A stretch of 64,000 nucleotides of DNA from Myoxocephalus aenaeus (GCA_038501785.1 JBAMJR010000151.1:6350001-6414000), one strand, 5' to 3'. Positions 24,801 to 37,361 are shown, numbered from the stretch's first letter. The notes: generated from the letters alone by a model not told the origin. A program made the numbers and translations.

Positions 24801-27390
24801 GTTAGCTAGAAATACTGCCATTCAACTATAAAATGAAACTTTAAAGTTATACTCCTTAAAAAAGGTGCCAGATCTGGGATTGGAAGCATTTTGATCGGCT
24901 CTCAACATGTCGTCAGCGAGCCCACGGCTAATAGCCAACGGCGATAACAGCGCTGTTTATCTGAGGGGGAAGCGGAGGGTGGGTGCTACACGGACCCTGT
25001 CGTCTGAGAGCAGTGCAGCACATCGGCCGTGAGCCAACTGGTGGGGCACGCTAACGTGCACACAGAGGGAGAGCGACTTCATTCTCTGCTCAGGTGAACG
25101 TTACTCCAATATATCTTTACATCTGAAATGGTTGTTCACTGCTGTATTCATCTTCACAATGTTAAATACAGTTTGAGATTTCAGTCTCAGTTGATTTGGC
25201 AACACGCGTGGTTGCCGTAGTAACAGCAATTGGTGTTTAATACTACAGCAGCTACACTGTCACAAAAACCACAGAAGAACAACTGGTTTATTGGTTTACA
25301 GTGTAACCAAACAAACTCACATTGGAAGTATGTGTAGCTAGGCAAATTAAAATCAGAGCATGTATGGTGGACTCCGCCATCCACATTGAAAACTACCACA
25401 GGCCAAAATAAATGCATTTACAGAATGTAAATCACCAGGTGCCAGACAGCAAAGCTAATAGATATTATGCTTTGAAACATGAAAGCTGCAAATCAGGCCA
25501 GCCTGGCTAAACCTGTTCATTACATGCTCATGATTAAAGGAAACTTCAATCTCCAACTCAAAATCAAGAGCAGCACCAATCTGTCATACTACAGTCGAGG
25601 TCACGCTTGCATGAGGTCATCATTCAGCCTTTTAAAAACGTACACTGCCAATACATTTACAATACCTGACAAACATGCAGTCTAAATGTTCTAAGGATCG
25701 TTTTTCTCTCATTGCATATAACCATTATCAGTCAAATAAACTAACCTATGGCAATTACATTTGCTCTTTGGTTGCCAATTTGGCATCTGATGCCTCGCTA
25801 CAAACCTGGCAACCACTTCCAAACACTTGTTTCAGGCTCCGAGATCCATAAAGAAAACAAGGAATGAGTTCCAGGTGACTAACTGGGAGCTGCACTGAGA
25901 AACTAGCAGAGCAGACACTGATTCTTCACCCGTTTACTGCTGTATTAACAGCACATAATGTTCATTTCAGAACAACTATGGAACAATTGTCAAGGGATGC
26001 TGATGGCTAGAGATGTAATTTAACCAGACGTTTGTCTGTACAGTTTAAAATCTGTCCCCTACACTCCAGCAACCTTCTACCTGCAAGGAAGAAAAAAAGC
26101 CTTGTCATCACAGTTTTTTTTTTTTTTTAAAAAGGCACACAGATCACAAGCTCATTGTTTCTTTTCTCTTCCACCAGACCTCACAGTCTCTGACAGATAA
26201 TGTGTGTAATATGTGCTTGCTGACTGTACCCCACAGCTCTGATCGACTCCTCCTGTACGCAGCAGAGATACCTGGCTGAGCATGAACAGCAAACAATCGG
26301 CTCCCTCTTGAGATTTAAGTGTCATTATTTTGCTCATTTCTTCCTCTCTGTGGTCACTGTTGACAGCAAAGGCCTGTTTTCATGCAGAACTAAAAAGGGA
26401 CAGATCAATGGATTTGCCATGTGCTGCTGATGAGTGACCCCTCCCCTGACGGATGAGATCGGGCTTGAAGATCTTTACAAGACAGCAGGACATGCTATCG
26501 AAAGTCGCCCAAGGCTGTAGATCAAGCTGCAGGACTTTGGAAATGAGTAAATTGCTTGCGTTAGCATCTTCATGTCAGAGCCTTTGATGGCAACAGGGCA
26601 AGGAGCTGTAGGTTTAGCTGGAACAGTAATTTACGGATTTATTTTCAGTCCTTCCACTGATGCAAGGCATAGTTGTTTTGAGCGTTGTGCAGACCTGGGT
26701 ATCATTTGCTGAAGATTCACACAGCCTCTACTTTCCTGCCATTCATTTCAGCACTAAATAACTGAACAGCTACTCAGAAAGGAGTGTAATTGTCGATCAC
26801 TCTGCTTCAAGAAGATTGGTTTCAAACCCTATTAGCATAATGGACCCATAAACACATTCTACAAAAAAAAGGTCAGTGCAGTTGCTAATATAAAGAAAAG
26901 GCTTTTGGTTGCTGCTTTTCTGTCAAGAAAGCCAGATAGTTTGGTCAGTCTAATAAATTATTGGTGCCGTCGCTGGTGGCAGAGCGGCATACCAAGCAGC
27001 AGCAGCTGATGGTGGTGGTGGTAACAGTTAACTATGAGACTTGAAAATGACATTTCCTCAGCGATGAAACAGACGCACAACTGATCGGTGGAGAAGAACA
27101 GGGGCCGGACTCATTAGTCGGGAGCTGCCATTTTGAAAGGACACATTTTAACATAGGGCAACTTGAGGGGATGGGATGACATTCTCGTGCTGCTGCAATT
27201 TTCTTCACACCTTTATTAACTATAGATTTTTTTGAGAAAATCTGTTTAATAACTGCCAACCGCTCCCACAAGAAATTTCGTCCTGACACCCAAACGGACC
27301 CCAGCACACAGACGGCCGTTAGATATACCTAGAGGATGTGTAACAGACCAGTCAGAGGAGCGCTCTCGTTCCTGAGACATTACACAGACA

Positions 27391-27423
<33 letters not shown>

Positions 27424-28089
27424 GCCTGCAGCCCATAAGGTCATGTGTCTTTTTCTGACAAGCCACGGTCTATGCAGCCAGAGGGGGAGTGGAGAGTGAG
27501 TGTGCACCCGATGGGAGGTTTCAGGGGACGATTTACTTTTGTCCATTAAACTGCCAAAGAAACCCACTTGCCCATCAAACATCGCTGCAACATCTCTGGC
27601 TCCATCACCATTGCCTCCCCGCACCCCCTTCTCATCTCATCTCATATGACCTGTCACCTAACCGGCTCACAGTCCCAAACAGGGCGCTCACTGCTTTGCT
27701 GAAATCCAGCACCTTTATAGAATGGAGGTTATTGATCCTTGAGGACAACAAACTTGGCAGGTAAACAAGTGATCATTCAACTCAATTTCCGAAAAATATC
27801 ATGAGATTTCCTGCAGTATTAGCAACAGATATAGCATGTGAATGGCAGGCTAATCAGAGCCTTGTCCTTCTATGAAGGGGTGTGGCAGCGCAGACAGGCA
27901 GCAGCCATCCCCACAATGCATGCAATGCAACCTGGAGGGATAGCTGCTGCTGCAGAGGAGACATACATTATTCTACATGTCGTACTTTACATTTATTCCC
28001 CCCCCCCCCCCCCCATGCTGCTCTGCTCTCTTCGTCACCTTGACGGTAACCACATGCATGGAAAAAATAAATAAATAAACATGCTGTAA
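18883..28089. other. Long non-coding stretch
   Basis: Nine kilobases without a recognisable coding exon on either strand; the frames present are short and lack domain signatures. It includes a (CA)n run (27392-27422), a C-run (27998-28014) and a CAGTGGCGGGCCGTGGATTT segment near 23433 that looks like an isolated transposon end without a partner. It is consistent with an intron or gene desert. Confidence 0.45.
27392..27422. repeat. (CA)n microsatellite
   Basis: About 15 CA units. Confidence 0.95.
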
Positions 28090-28498
28090 TTAGCGCACAC
28101 AGCTGATAACATAGGTTTCCCCGCACGGTGTATGAATTGTAACGGTGCTGTGACGCGACGGCGCGTGGATTTTCCTTCCACGAGCTGGTTTCTTTAAAGC
28201 ACAGCAGCCACGCGCTTTACACAGGTGGCCGCCCTTTAATGTGCGCGCGTCAGACACGGCATTCTTGACGACACATGCATTATTAAAAAACAAAAAAAGT
28301 TGGAAACAATTCCCTGCGGCATATTACATGACACGGCAACGTAACATGGCGGAGGCTGGTTTCTCCCTCCTGGGCAGTGTAAGCCGCCAGCCCCTCCGTG
28401 AACTCCGCGTGCCTCTCTGACTCTGCACACCCACCACACGGCCAGCCCTCCCGGTGTCCACACGCGGAATCTGGCGGCTTCAAAAACAACGCCGTTGC

Positions 28499-28499
<1 letters not shown>

Positions 28500-28594
<95 letters not shown>

Positions 28595-28632
28595 CCTCCC
28601 CCCCCCCCCCCCCTGCAGCAGCAGCAGCAGCC
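28500..28632. repeat. (CA)n, C-run and (CAG)n cluster
   Basis: A pure CA array (28500-28590) is followed within a few bases by a run of about 16 C and then about six CAG units (28613-28632). All lie inside the CpG-rich segment. Confidence 0.95.
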
Positions 28633-28978
28633 CCCGTAGTCTGTAAAGTCGCCGAAGCCCAAAGCAATGCTCCTGTAGAAGTCGACAATTAAAGGCTCCA
28701 CAAGTTTTGCCGATTCAAATGAGCATCGCTGCCTCTGAAACGCAACTTGGGCTTCAGCAGCAAACCGTTCACACGCCGGAGGAGCCGAAACGTGAAGCGG
28801 TCACAGAGAGGCTCCCATCCGGCGGGCTAGGACTCACGCTGGGCTCGCGCGCGCGCGCACAGCGTGCGGGGTTTTTAATTCTAAAAGCTTTGGTCGGAGG
28901 GAAGGTCAGACAGATCGCTACGGCTGCTGCGGGCGAGATGGGCAGCAGAATAAGACGATTACAGGGTTGTAAACCTAC

Positions 28979-29200
28979 CTTCAGATCCACAAATGGGGCA
29001 TTTCAAGCAAGGTAGCCCCGAGAAGATGCACGTTGGCCGACAGTCCCTCCTCGGCAGCACAATTTCCTCTGCGTTCAGGGAAATTTCCAAGTGGCTGGAC
29101 AGTGCGAGCAGCGGCAGCGGCACTGTGTGTGTGTGTGTGTAAACGAGGAGGGGGGAGATAATCCTTCGGTGGGGCAAAGAGGAAATGCGTCATTATTAAT
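28979..29200 (-). other. Candidate first exon of an unidentified minus-strand gene
   Basis: On the minus strand the sequence ends in CTGAAG and is followed by GTAGGT, a near-consensus 5' splice site (boundary 28979/28978). The upstream ~200 bases are GC-rich. One frame reads ..CLKCPICGSE before the donor, but it has no convincing ATG context and no known domain, so the exon may be 5' UTR. The 5' limit given is arbitrary. No downstream exon could be identified in the 29 kb to the left, so the gene's identity is unknown. Confidence 0.35.
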
Positions 29201-29285
29201 GGACCGAACGCTTTGTAGTCCGTCCATACACCCCCATTATTCAGACTACAAATGGGGGGAATTAAGTGATATTTGTTTATATAAA

Positions 29286-29287
29286 AA

Positions 29288-29331
<44 letters not shown>

Positions 29332-29354
29332 GAGAGCGAGAGAGAGAGAGAGAG
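29286..29354. repeat. (TA)n followed by (GA)n
   Basis: About 20 TA units (to about 29325), then AAATAA and an AG/GA-rich run. Simple repeat on the distal side of the CpG-rich segment. Confidence 0.9.
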
Positions 29355-30990
29355 TGTGATGCAGGATCATTTTGAGACTAACTACATCACGTGTACATGT
29401 TTTTCTTTTGTGGTAATGGGGCTTTTTATATTTTAATTATTATTGGTTGGCTCCAGAGTATCATGTTGTGTCTGGGTAATAAGTAAATGCCCTTAAGTAT
29501 TGGTTTGAAGCCAAAAGGAAGAAAGAAATGAGAATCCCCTGTGAAAGGCATCCAAATACACCACCTGCTCAAATATAGGCCTTCATTGTTTGTTTTACTG
29601 TAGTCTGAGTGGTGAGAACCAGTTACCTCAAATCAGCCAGCTTTATGCTTCTCCCTCACTTTGTCCAACAAACCAGGATCCCATTATCCAAGAGTATCTT
29701 TAGGAATACTTCTGCAAATTAGTATTGAACGCAAACAAAAGTGGGGGACTGATCAGAGACATCCTGTCATGTTTTAGTGCATATAAAAAATACCTGCTTT
29801 GAATATAGGCTAGTTTGATTACTTAGACATTCTCAAAGTCTTAATCCTTATTTGCATATTGGACCACGGTTTGGCTGGTTAATTAGTTATGATGTAATAA
29901 AGTTGTGCTCATATATACAGGTGTTAAATACACATACATCAATAAGCACAGTAGAAGAAAAGCACCTCCAGAGTCACAGATTACACGTAACAACAGTTGT
30001 CCCAGGCTGCAAAGTATTCTCTGTTTTGTGTTAACCGATCATGAGGGAAATGGGTGGAGTGGCCCTTTAAGACTAAGCGCTAAAATTATTTCAGCCATAA
30101 AATACTTAATGCTGGGCCCAGCAACTCTCTGGAAGGAGGACATTTGATAGAGATTATTTCTTTTGCAGGGGTCGGTTGAGGTGAAGCAGGACAAAAATAT
30201 AAAGTGAGGGATAGGAGGCATTTGCTCCACATGCTATAAATGGATACTGGGTTCTTGTTGTGAGGGTACAGTTGGCTGAAATGTGAACCTAAGGTGGAGC
30301 AAGCTTAAATTGTTGACCCAAGTCAGAGCAGGACAATCTTAGCCAGATTCCAGACATTCTGATGGAAGCCCCTTGTTACCATCAGAGCCACTCCATCATC
30401 AGGAATGCAATGTGACAAACAGCCCTTTCAAATTAAGAGCACGGTTTCTAGGCAGAAACATCAACTTGCCATCTGTCAATTCATGTAAAAACTAAAAAGA
30501 GTTGCCCAAAACACCACCTAACAAAACCATAAAATCATGGTAAAAAAAAAATCATAAGTTATTACCTTTGAAATAACGTTCCAAAGATTTTCATGTTGAC
30601 ACTTGAGGTGGTGTTTCTGGACTAAACAAATGAAAGGTAACATCAATTGTATTGAGCACAAAAATCATATGCATGTTTTGACCTATGAACTGTGCAGTCA
30701 ATTTACATAAACCGAAATCGGTCAAATGCCTCCACCTGGTGGCTAAACACAAGCAGTACACAAAAAAACTACTATTTGAAATTGTGGTAAAAGTGGATCT
30801 CCAAGACATTCAGCATTCTCCTACCTGACAATATTTATATTTGCATTTTTTTTACAAGTCTTAAAAGTTTTAGGAGATGGATCAGACCAAATATGATGTA
30901 TTTTTGCATGCTTTGTTGCAATGTTGGTGACATATTTCAATACCATGCTGTGTATGACACTTGATTAATGTGGTGAAGAAGCAAACAGAT
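29355..30990. other. Non-coding stretch between the CpG-rich region and ddx28
   Basis: Nothing recognisable as a gene or mobile element. AT-rich, with short chance frames only. Confidence 0.5.
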
Positions 30991-30996
30991 TTTATT
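30991..30996 (-). terminator. Possible polyadenylation signal for ddx28
   Basis: TTTATT on the plus strand is AATAAA on the minus strand, about 680 nt beyond the ddx28 stop. Two weaker ATTAAA alternatives (31484-31489 and 31497-31502) lie closer. Which is used cannot be told from sequence. Confidence 0.35.
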
Positions 30997-31672
30997 TGAA
31001 AAAGTATACAGCAATGGCTCCTTGAATGACAAGATGTCCACAGTAATCACATTACTTTGTTACACCGTTTCACTGATAACTATTTCATAATCACCAAGCA
31101 GGTCAATTTAGTTTCAGTATTTGGGAGAAAATCATGTTCTTGTGACAGAAAATGGCGAGTAGATTGTTCAAAGATCACTCTTTTCCAAATTGCTCATTTA
31201 AAAAAAAAAAAGAAAAAAAAAAGAGAAATAAATGTGAATAGATTTTACTTTGAAGTTTTATATTCAGTCTAAATAAGTAACTGCTTAGGAGATTCATCTA
31301 CACACATTTTCACCAGGAAAGAATGGCTATAAAAACATTTTGTGACAAAGCGCACATTGGGTATCTTCCACATTCTCATTAAACAATGCTTTGTGTTAGC
31401 ACTTTTGAAGTATTATAATTAATAGCTTACCAAGCAGTCTCGGGCCTCAGCTCTCAGCTTGGCAAAACAAGAAAATGTGTCACTTTAATCAAAACATTTA
31501 ATATTTTTAGTCAAAGTGGCCAAAGAAAAAACACCCACTGTAATTCAGTTTTGAACAAATCTGTCTCAACTTTCTGCTGACAACATTTTGTACATTTCAA
31601 GTTTGTCATCCCAACGCATCACACGTCACCACTTGCAAACATAAATTTAAAAAAAAAAAACACTTCGACCTT

Positions 31673-33379
31673 CTACTCTGCTTCTACTTCTACTTCTTTG
31701 GGTTTTGGCTCACGTATATCAGATTCCATCCCTGGCAAACTAGTTCTCCTACGTGCAGCAATCTCAATCTTCTGCACGAGCTCCACATCCCACGGATGAG
31801 TGACAAAGCTGAGCACCTCCCCGTCCTCCACCCCTCCCGCCCTCCCCACTCTCCCTGCCCTGTGGATGTAGTCTGTGTGGGATTCTGGGGAGTCGTAGTT
31901 GACAACCAGGCCCACTCTGGATGTGTCCAGGCCACGCGAAGCAATGTCTGTGCAGACCAACACATCTGCCTGGCCGGGCTTCTGAAACGATCGGAAGATT
32001 CCCGCGCGCACAGCAGCGGGCATCTCCCCTTGCAGACGTGCATGCGGCACTCCCATCTCTTCCAGCGAGTACCCCAGCCAGTTGACGGTGGCAGACTTGT
32101 TGCAGAACACCAGAGCAGCAGCCCCTTCTTTTTTCTGTTGGAGCAGTTTCAGGGCTTGGTGGAGCTCCAGGATCTTGTCAGCTCCCTTGACCTTCAAGAA
32201 CGTCTGTTTGACATGTGGCATGAGGAAGTGCAGCATCTTGCTCTTGATAACCACCATGCTGCCAAGGTCCGTCACCTGGCTGAGCACTTCCCCGACACCC
32301 CCAGGGAAGGTGGCCCCCACCACCAGCAGCTGGGCCTTATGGCCGGGGCCTTGTGTTTCCTTGGGATCCCTGGCAATGTTTGTGTGGCGCAGGATGTTCT
32401 CTAGCATGTCAGAAAAGCTGGGGTCGAACATGGTGTCCGCCTCATCGACCACAAAGAAGCTCAGCTCGCTCAAATCCACGCAGCGTCTACGCAGGGCCTT
32501 GGCCAAAGCACCTGGTGTGGCCACTAAAACATCTGGATGATCCCTCTTAAAGACCATTTTGATGTGTCCCACACCCCGTCCCCCACCCACAGTACTTGTC
32601 ATCAAGCCTAATGGTGCACACAAAGTCCTGGACACAGCCGCCACTTGCTCAGCTAGCTCTCTGGAAGGTACGAGAACCACAGCACGGATCTTGTGTGTGC
32701 TCCCAGTATAGACATCTGATTCCTTATCAGCCTGCAGTCTGTGAACAATAGGCAGGAGGTAACTCAGTGTTTTCCCACTGCCCGTCTCCGCAGCACAGAG
32801 GATGTTGTAACCTTTCATGACCTTCGGGATGGTCTGCAGCTGTACAGTGGTGGGATGGGTAATGTTGATATTGTCCAAAGCTTCCACCAGCCCCTTGCAG
32901 AGGCGGAGGTTATTAAAAGTTACAGGTGCTTTCTGTTCAACACCCTCATTCAGATTTTCAGCAACAAAGGGTGCAACCGTCTTGATGTTGTTGATGGTGA
33001 AATAGTCGCCAAATGACTTGTTATGCTTCCATCCCTTCGAGCAAAGAATGAGCGGCTCGAACTTTCCAAGAGTGTATCCCGCAGATTGGTTCAGATCCGG
33101 GTTCTTGCCCTGGATCAGGAGCTTGCCAGCTTTGATGGTGTTGATTTTATGTTGACCTCGAGTCTGTTTTACATTTTCAACGCGCCTCTGCATGTAGCGC
33201 GGAATACGAATAACAGTCTCCTCTGGCGTGGCTGCTGTACGACAAGAACGAGTCTGAATAACAGAACAATGAACACGACAGCAAGCCGAAACTTTGAAAA
33301 ACTCACGACAGTAAATTCCACTTGAGCAGAGAGCTCGCGACACAGCCGAAGCCAAATAGCCGACCTTCACAGAGTGCAT
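31673..33379 (-). CDS. ddx28: Probable mitochondrial ATP-dependent RNA helicase DDX28
   Basis: Single-exon, 568-residue DEAD-box helicase. In mammals DDX28 works in mitochondrial RNA granules and helps assemble the large mitoribosomal subunit. All core motifs are present in order: Q-motif region with F155 and Q180, motif I AAETGSGKT (196-204), Ia PSRELA (238-243), Ib TPG (288-290), II DEAD (312-315), III GAT (355-357), IV VFCN (424-427), V TDIASRGLD (477-485) and VI HRAGRVGR (506-513). Motif III is GAT rather than the usual SAT; as I recall, human DDX28 also has GATFP. The first ~45 residues carry scattered Arg/Lys and almost no acidic residues, as in a mitochondrial presequence. The ATG at 33377-33379 has A at -3. 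The intronless layout, the R-I-P-R-Y segment near 58-62 and linkage to nfatc3 support orthology. Length is close to the human protein (about 540). Confidence 0.95.
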   Translation of the reverse strand: MHSVKVGYLASAVSRALCSSGIYCREFFKVSACCRVHCSVIQTRSCRTAATPEETVIRIPRYMQRRVENVKQTRGQHKINTIKAGKLLIQGKNPDLNQSAGYTLGKFEPLILCSKGWKHNKSFGDYFTINNIKTVAPFVAENLNEGVEQKAPVTFNNLRLCKGLVEALDNINITHPTTVQLQTIPKVMKGYNILCAAETGSGKTLSYLLPIVHRLQADKESDVYTGSTHKIRAVVLVPSRELAEQVAAVSRTLCAPLGLMTSTVGGGRGVGHIKMVFKRDHPDVLVATPGALAKALRRRCVDLSELSFFVVDEADTMFDPSFSDMLENILRHTNIARDPKETQGPGHKAQLLVVGATFPGGVGEVLSQVTDLGSMVVIKSKMLHFLMPHVKQTFLKVKGADKILELHQALKLLQQKKEGAAALVFCNKSATVNWLGYSLEEMGVPHARLQGEMPAAVRAGIFRSFQKPGQADVLVCTDIASRGLDTSRVGLVVNYDSPESHTDYIHRAGRVGRAGGVEDGEVLSFVTHPWDVELVQKIEIAARRRTSLPGMESDIREPKPKEVEVEAE

Positions 33380-33622
33380 TTTGTTGTTTAGCTCGCTCGT
33401 TAGCAGCCAAAAATCCGCCGACGAGAATACATACGCAAATAAACGACTAACGGATGAAGATGAGACCAGTTTAGTGAACTGGGAATCTCAAAAGTCACTT
33501 TACATGTTCAAAAACCATGTAGCATCCTGTTCAATTTGACAGCGGTGTCGCCATGCTTTTTTGACGAATGTTGATGATGTCAAGTCGGCGGGGAGTGATG
33601 ACGTATTTAGAAACGCAACATA
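33380..33622 (-). promoter_or_regulatory. Likely ddx28 promoter and 5' UTR
   Basis: The segment directly upstream of the ddx28 start is moderately CpG-rich and has a CRE-like TGACGTA (33599-33605, plus-strand reading). No TATA box at a convincing distance is seen, as expected for a housekeeping gene. The transcription start cannot be placed. Confidence 0.4.
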
Positions 33623-33936
33623 GCAGTTTTCATTATACAAACAGAAATTGAGAAAAGTAAAAAAAAGCCGGATAATGAACGAATTACAATTAATATTAAC
33701 TAAATAAACCTATTGTAAATGGCACAACCATTTTAAGTTTCGAACGCCTGTTTGGTTCACAAAGGTTGTTGTTTAATAATATTCACATATACTTTGTTAA
33801 TATTACAGTTGAGTTCTCAATGTATAATAATTCCTATATATTCGGATTTTCTAGCATTAAAAAAAATCGTAAAAATAAGTTTTTTAAATTGTAAACCTCT
33901 TACTTATAATACTTCAAAAGCTCTAACATAAAGCAT

Positions 33937-34103
33937 GGTTTATGCAGCGGTTACCAAACTTGTTATGTCAATCCCCCCTTTGATGATAGAGGAGTCTAGT
34001 TCCACTGAGTGTAGTTCCCCTGAGTGTAGTTCCACTGGGTGTAGTTACACTGTGCCTCCCCTAGGGGGCGCGCCCCCCCAGTTAGAGAACCACTGGTTTA
34101 ATG
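33937..34103. mobile_element. Short hAT-type MITE (151 bp)
   Basis: Ends CAGCGGTTACCAAACT (from 33945) and AGTTAGAGAACCACTG (to 34095) are imperfect inverted repeats of the CAGTGGTTCTCAAAC type. Flanks GGTTTATG and GTTTAATG are an imperfect 8-bp pair. The interior has about three and a half copies of a 16-bp unit like GAGTGTAGTTCCACT. Confidence 0.65.
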
Positions 34104-34344
34104 TGTGCTTTATGTCACAAAATATTTGTTATAGCCTTTCCTGATGAAAATGTTTGTGCAGATTAATCTCCTCAGTAGTTGCTTATTTAGACATAATATA
34201 CATATTACAATATGTTTAATAAACTGATGCCGTGTTCTTGCTTGAACTTCAAAGTCAACTCCACTCACATATTTTTGTTTCTCCTTTATTTATTTAATTG
34301 AGCAATTTGTAAAAGAGGCCCTGTCACTCTCCAGTTGCCTGCTG

Positions 34345-34690
34345 GATTCTCTATATAATTGGATCCAATTCTATATATAATTATATTTAGAGTTGAATCT
34401 AATTCTATATATAATTGGAATCTAATTCTATGTATAATTATATATAGAATTGGAGTTGAATCCAATTCTATATATAATTGAATCTAATTCTATATAGAAT
34501 TCTATATAGAATTGGAATCTAATTCTATATAGGAATATATTCAATCAATTGTATATAATAATATATAATAATAATTCTATTTAGAGTTAACTCCAATTAT
34601 ATATAGAATTTAATCCATATAGAATTGGATTCAATTATATATGGTTGAATCCCATTCAGAGTTGAATCCAATTGTGTTGAATCCAATGCT
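34345..34690. repeat. Degenerate AT-rich array with alternating unit orientation
   Basis: Words such as GAATCTAATTCTATATATAA and their complements (e.g. TATATAGAATTGGA) recur about ten times, in both orientations and with uneven spacing. A further GAGTAAA/TTTACTC-type inverted family follows to about 34800. It contains no coding frame. It may be a foldback repeat or a local expansion of a MITE end. Confidence 0.65.
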
Positions 34691-37173
34691 TGTACATTAT
34701 CATTATGTAGAGTTAAATATGAACACTGAATAGAGTAAAACATACTCTGAATTATTAACTCTGAGGCAAGAGTAGAGTTTACTCTATTTAGATTGAGACA
34801 CAGTACTTTTTTTTTTCAATTTGAGTAAAATTTACTTTGACAAATTTACTGTGTAGCCAGCACAGGAAACAACTGTATGCATCAACACTGCTGTCACATG
34901 TAGCATTGATTGTACATCAGCTACCCTTTCCATGTGCTGAATGAATTGGCTCGCTGATTGATTTACTGCAGCTTTAGAACATCACACACTTCAGTAATAG
35001 ATTATCTGTCATGTGTTGGACAAAACAATGCTGTGAAACCCCTATGAACTGCAGGAGGTCTTCTTGTAAAGGAAGAAAGAACTGAGCTGGTTGTTATAAA
35101 TAGAATTATTTATTTCATGAACCTTATCGAGGCAAAGTAAATATTAAAATGAGTTCCGACGGTCCCAATGTGTACTGTTTTTTTTAATGTCCAGATTCTG
35201 GGCTTGTGATTGCCTGACAGGAGGTCTGACTCAATCGCATCAAGTCAATACTCAGTTTACAGACTGAACAAAAGAGGGCAGCATTAATCAACAAGGAAGA
35301 TTTCAAGTAACCTGAAATCCTTCTCATACCTACAATGGCAAGTTTACTATATTTCTTTGCATGGTTTCAAAAGAAATAAAACACATTGTTTCTCTAAGAA
35401 TAATTATGCTACCAAATATATTCATCATATATTTCACTAATCTACTCTGCTGCATTAGTATAACATTACTGTAGCACATATACCATAGACAGATCAATTA
35501 AGACATAAAATGGCAAATCATTTACAGAAATTAAGATTTGTTTCTTCCTTTTTTTACTTAACATATTTATTTTACAAAACAACCTAATAGCCTCAGTGAG
35601 CCTTCAATTCCTTATCATTTGACAAGCTGAGACAGGACTGCATGCAATTTGATATTTGTTGACATTTAGTGAACATCACGTCTGTTGCAAGGTGCTGCGT
35701 TCTATTTCTGCAGTGTATGTAAACCCCAATCCTTGAAAGACTGACACCTCTCAAACAGGACCAGTGTGGGGGCAGATGCTGTTTTTTTCCTTCATAACTT
35801 TCTCTACAAGAACATAATATCACAAACCACATTTACAGCCTCCCACACAATTTGTTCTCTTTATCTTCTCCCTTCAAAGGTCATCTGCGAAGATAAGACA
35901 CTCCGGTAACCTGAATTAGACTCGGGTGGGTCTGGAGACATGTTTGCTGCACAGGAGAAAATGCAGTCAAGTCATGTGACTGCCAGATAATAGTATGAGG
36001 GTCCCTTTATAATTCAATTTAATAAGAATATATTTGTGACAAATCTGAATACAGACATGGAATTAAGAATTGTTCAGGTTCATGTGGATATGTGGCGCAA
36101 TGGTTATTATTTTTGAAAAATATCAATCTTTAATGCGATTACCATTTTTAAGATAATCCAAGTTACATTTTTTTGCTTCTCTGTTTCATTGAAAGTACAT
36201 CTCATAGAAGCCTTGGCTATAACAATTAGTCACCTCTTTCAAAAGTACAACTAAATACAGACTGGAATTGGTTGGTACTTAGTGTGACATTACTGATTTA
36301 TGCGATAATCATGTGTGACTAAATGACAGTAACTGTTGCTCAAAGTAGTCCTTAAAGATAATTACGTTTCTTCTTTTAGGTTTCCTAACAAGCAATATCA
36401 TTGATTTATTACTTAAAGTCAGGTAACTTTGCATCTGTTAATAGAACACTTTTATACCTGGTGCTGTCTAAAATGGCAGGATACTGGTAAATTGTATGAA
36501 GGAAACAGAAAATGTGACAGCCTTGGTGTATATTGGGAACTCAAGAGGACTTTGATTGGAATAAGACCAGTCCTCAGTCCTCACAGGTCTATAGTAAGAG
36601 GAACATATACCTTTTCAGAGAGAAATGCTTCAGAAGGTGACAAAGAAGATGAAAAGGGTTATACCTTTTGCTTTTGCTTGGAAATAAAGACCACAGGAAA
36701 TGTGATATTGATGCTTTCAAATGCATTTGTGAGCGGAGCGCCTTTCTACGCCCACATGCATCTAGCATAGGTATATGTTATGTGGCTGTGTCAGAAAAAT
36801 AAGAAGCTGTTGTCTGCTGCGCATGCAATTTGTGTCGAGGATGGACTGATTTAAATCAAAAGGTGCCCTTGTTAAACCTTTTTGTTTTTTGATGAATTCT
36901 CTTTGGTGCTTTCTACTGTGCACATTCAGCTTGAAAAACATACAAAGTTAATTTGATATTTACACAAAGATGTACTCATTTGTTTCTTTTATTGCAAGTT
37001 TATCATAAACACCCTAAAAAATATTATTCTTATTTCATCAATATAATAATAATAGCAGTAAAACACATAATATAAGCTTACAATGTTATGACTTTGCTTA
37101 TCAGTGTTGCAATAACCTTTGTTGAAACAATAAAACTTGCTTGATAGAGGCAGATATTCTTGATCAGCCGCAA

Positions 37174-37174
<1 letters not shown>

Positions 37175-37211
<37 letters not shown>
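37175..37211. repeat. (TG)n microsatellite
   Basis: About 18 TG units directly before the LINE-like tail. Confidence 0.95.
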
Positions 37212-37213
<2 letters not shown>

Positions 37214-37361
37214 TTTAATACCCATTGCACTGTTGTTGTCGTTGATTGTTGATTGTTGTTTGTCTCGTCTAACGTCTCATGTCTAATGTATGCACCTTCT
37301 GCCTGGAAAAATTCCTTGTTTGTGTAAACACTCCTGGCACTCCTGATTCTGATTCTGATTA
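37212..37361 (+). mobile_element. 3' tail of a CR1/L2-type LINE
   Basis: The segment ends TGGAAAAATTCCTTGTTTGT, GTAAACACTCCTGGCA and a (GATTCT)n tail at 37345-37360. This closely resembles the 3' UTR and microsatellite tail of CR1/L2-clade non-LTR retrotransposons in fish. No reverse-transcriptase frame is present, so it is a 5'-truncated copy. Confidence 0.5.

Larger units (their letters stand above)
28090..29200 (-). promoter_or_regulatory. CpG-rich promoter-like region, probably for a leftward gene
   Basis: By eye this kilobase is visibly richer in CpG and GC than its AT-rich surroundings, with GCGCGCGCGC at about 28848-28857 and many CG steps from 28120 to 29100. It contains (CA)n, a C-run, a (CAG)n run and, at its left part of the 28.98-29.2 kb segment, a strong minus-strand splice donor. 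The only other CpG-rich stretches of this type in the window are at the ddx28 and nfatc3 starts. I infer an unassigned promoter, most likely directing transcription to the left. A formal CpG calculation was not done. Confidence 0.45.

Noticed and set aside
28236..28701. Frames with poly(Thr-His) or poly(Cys-Val)
   Set aside because: They are translations of the (CA)n array and not proteins. The same applies near 16500, 57000, 60400 and 61100.
31796..32540. Plus-strand frames of 202 and 152 residues across ddx28
   Set aside because: They are antisense shadows of the conserved helicase frame and have no domain; the minus strand carries all DEAD-box motifs.
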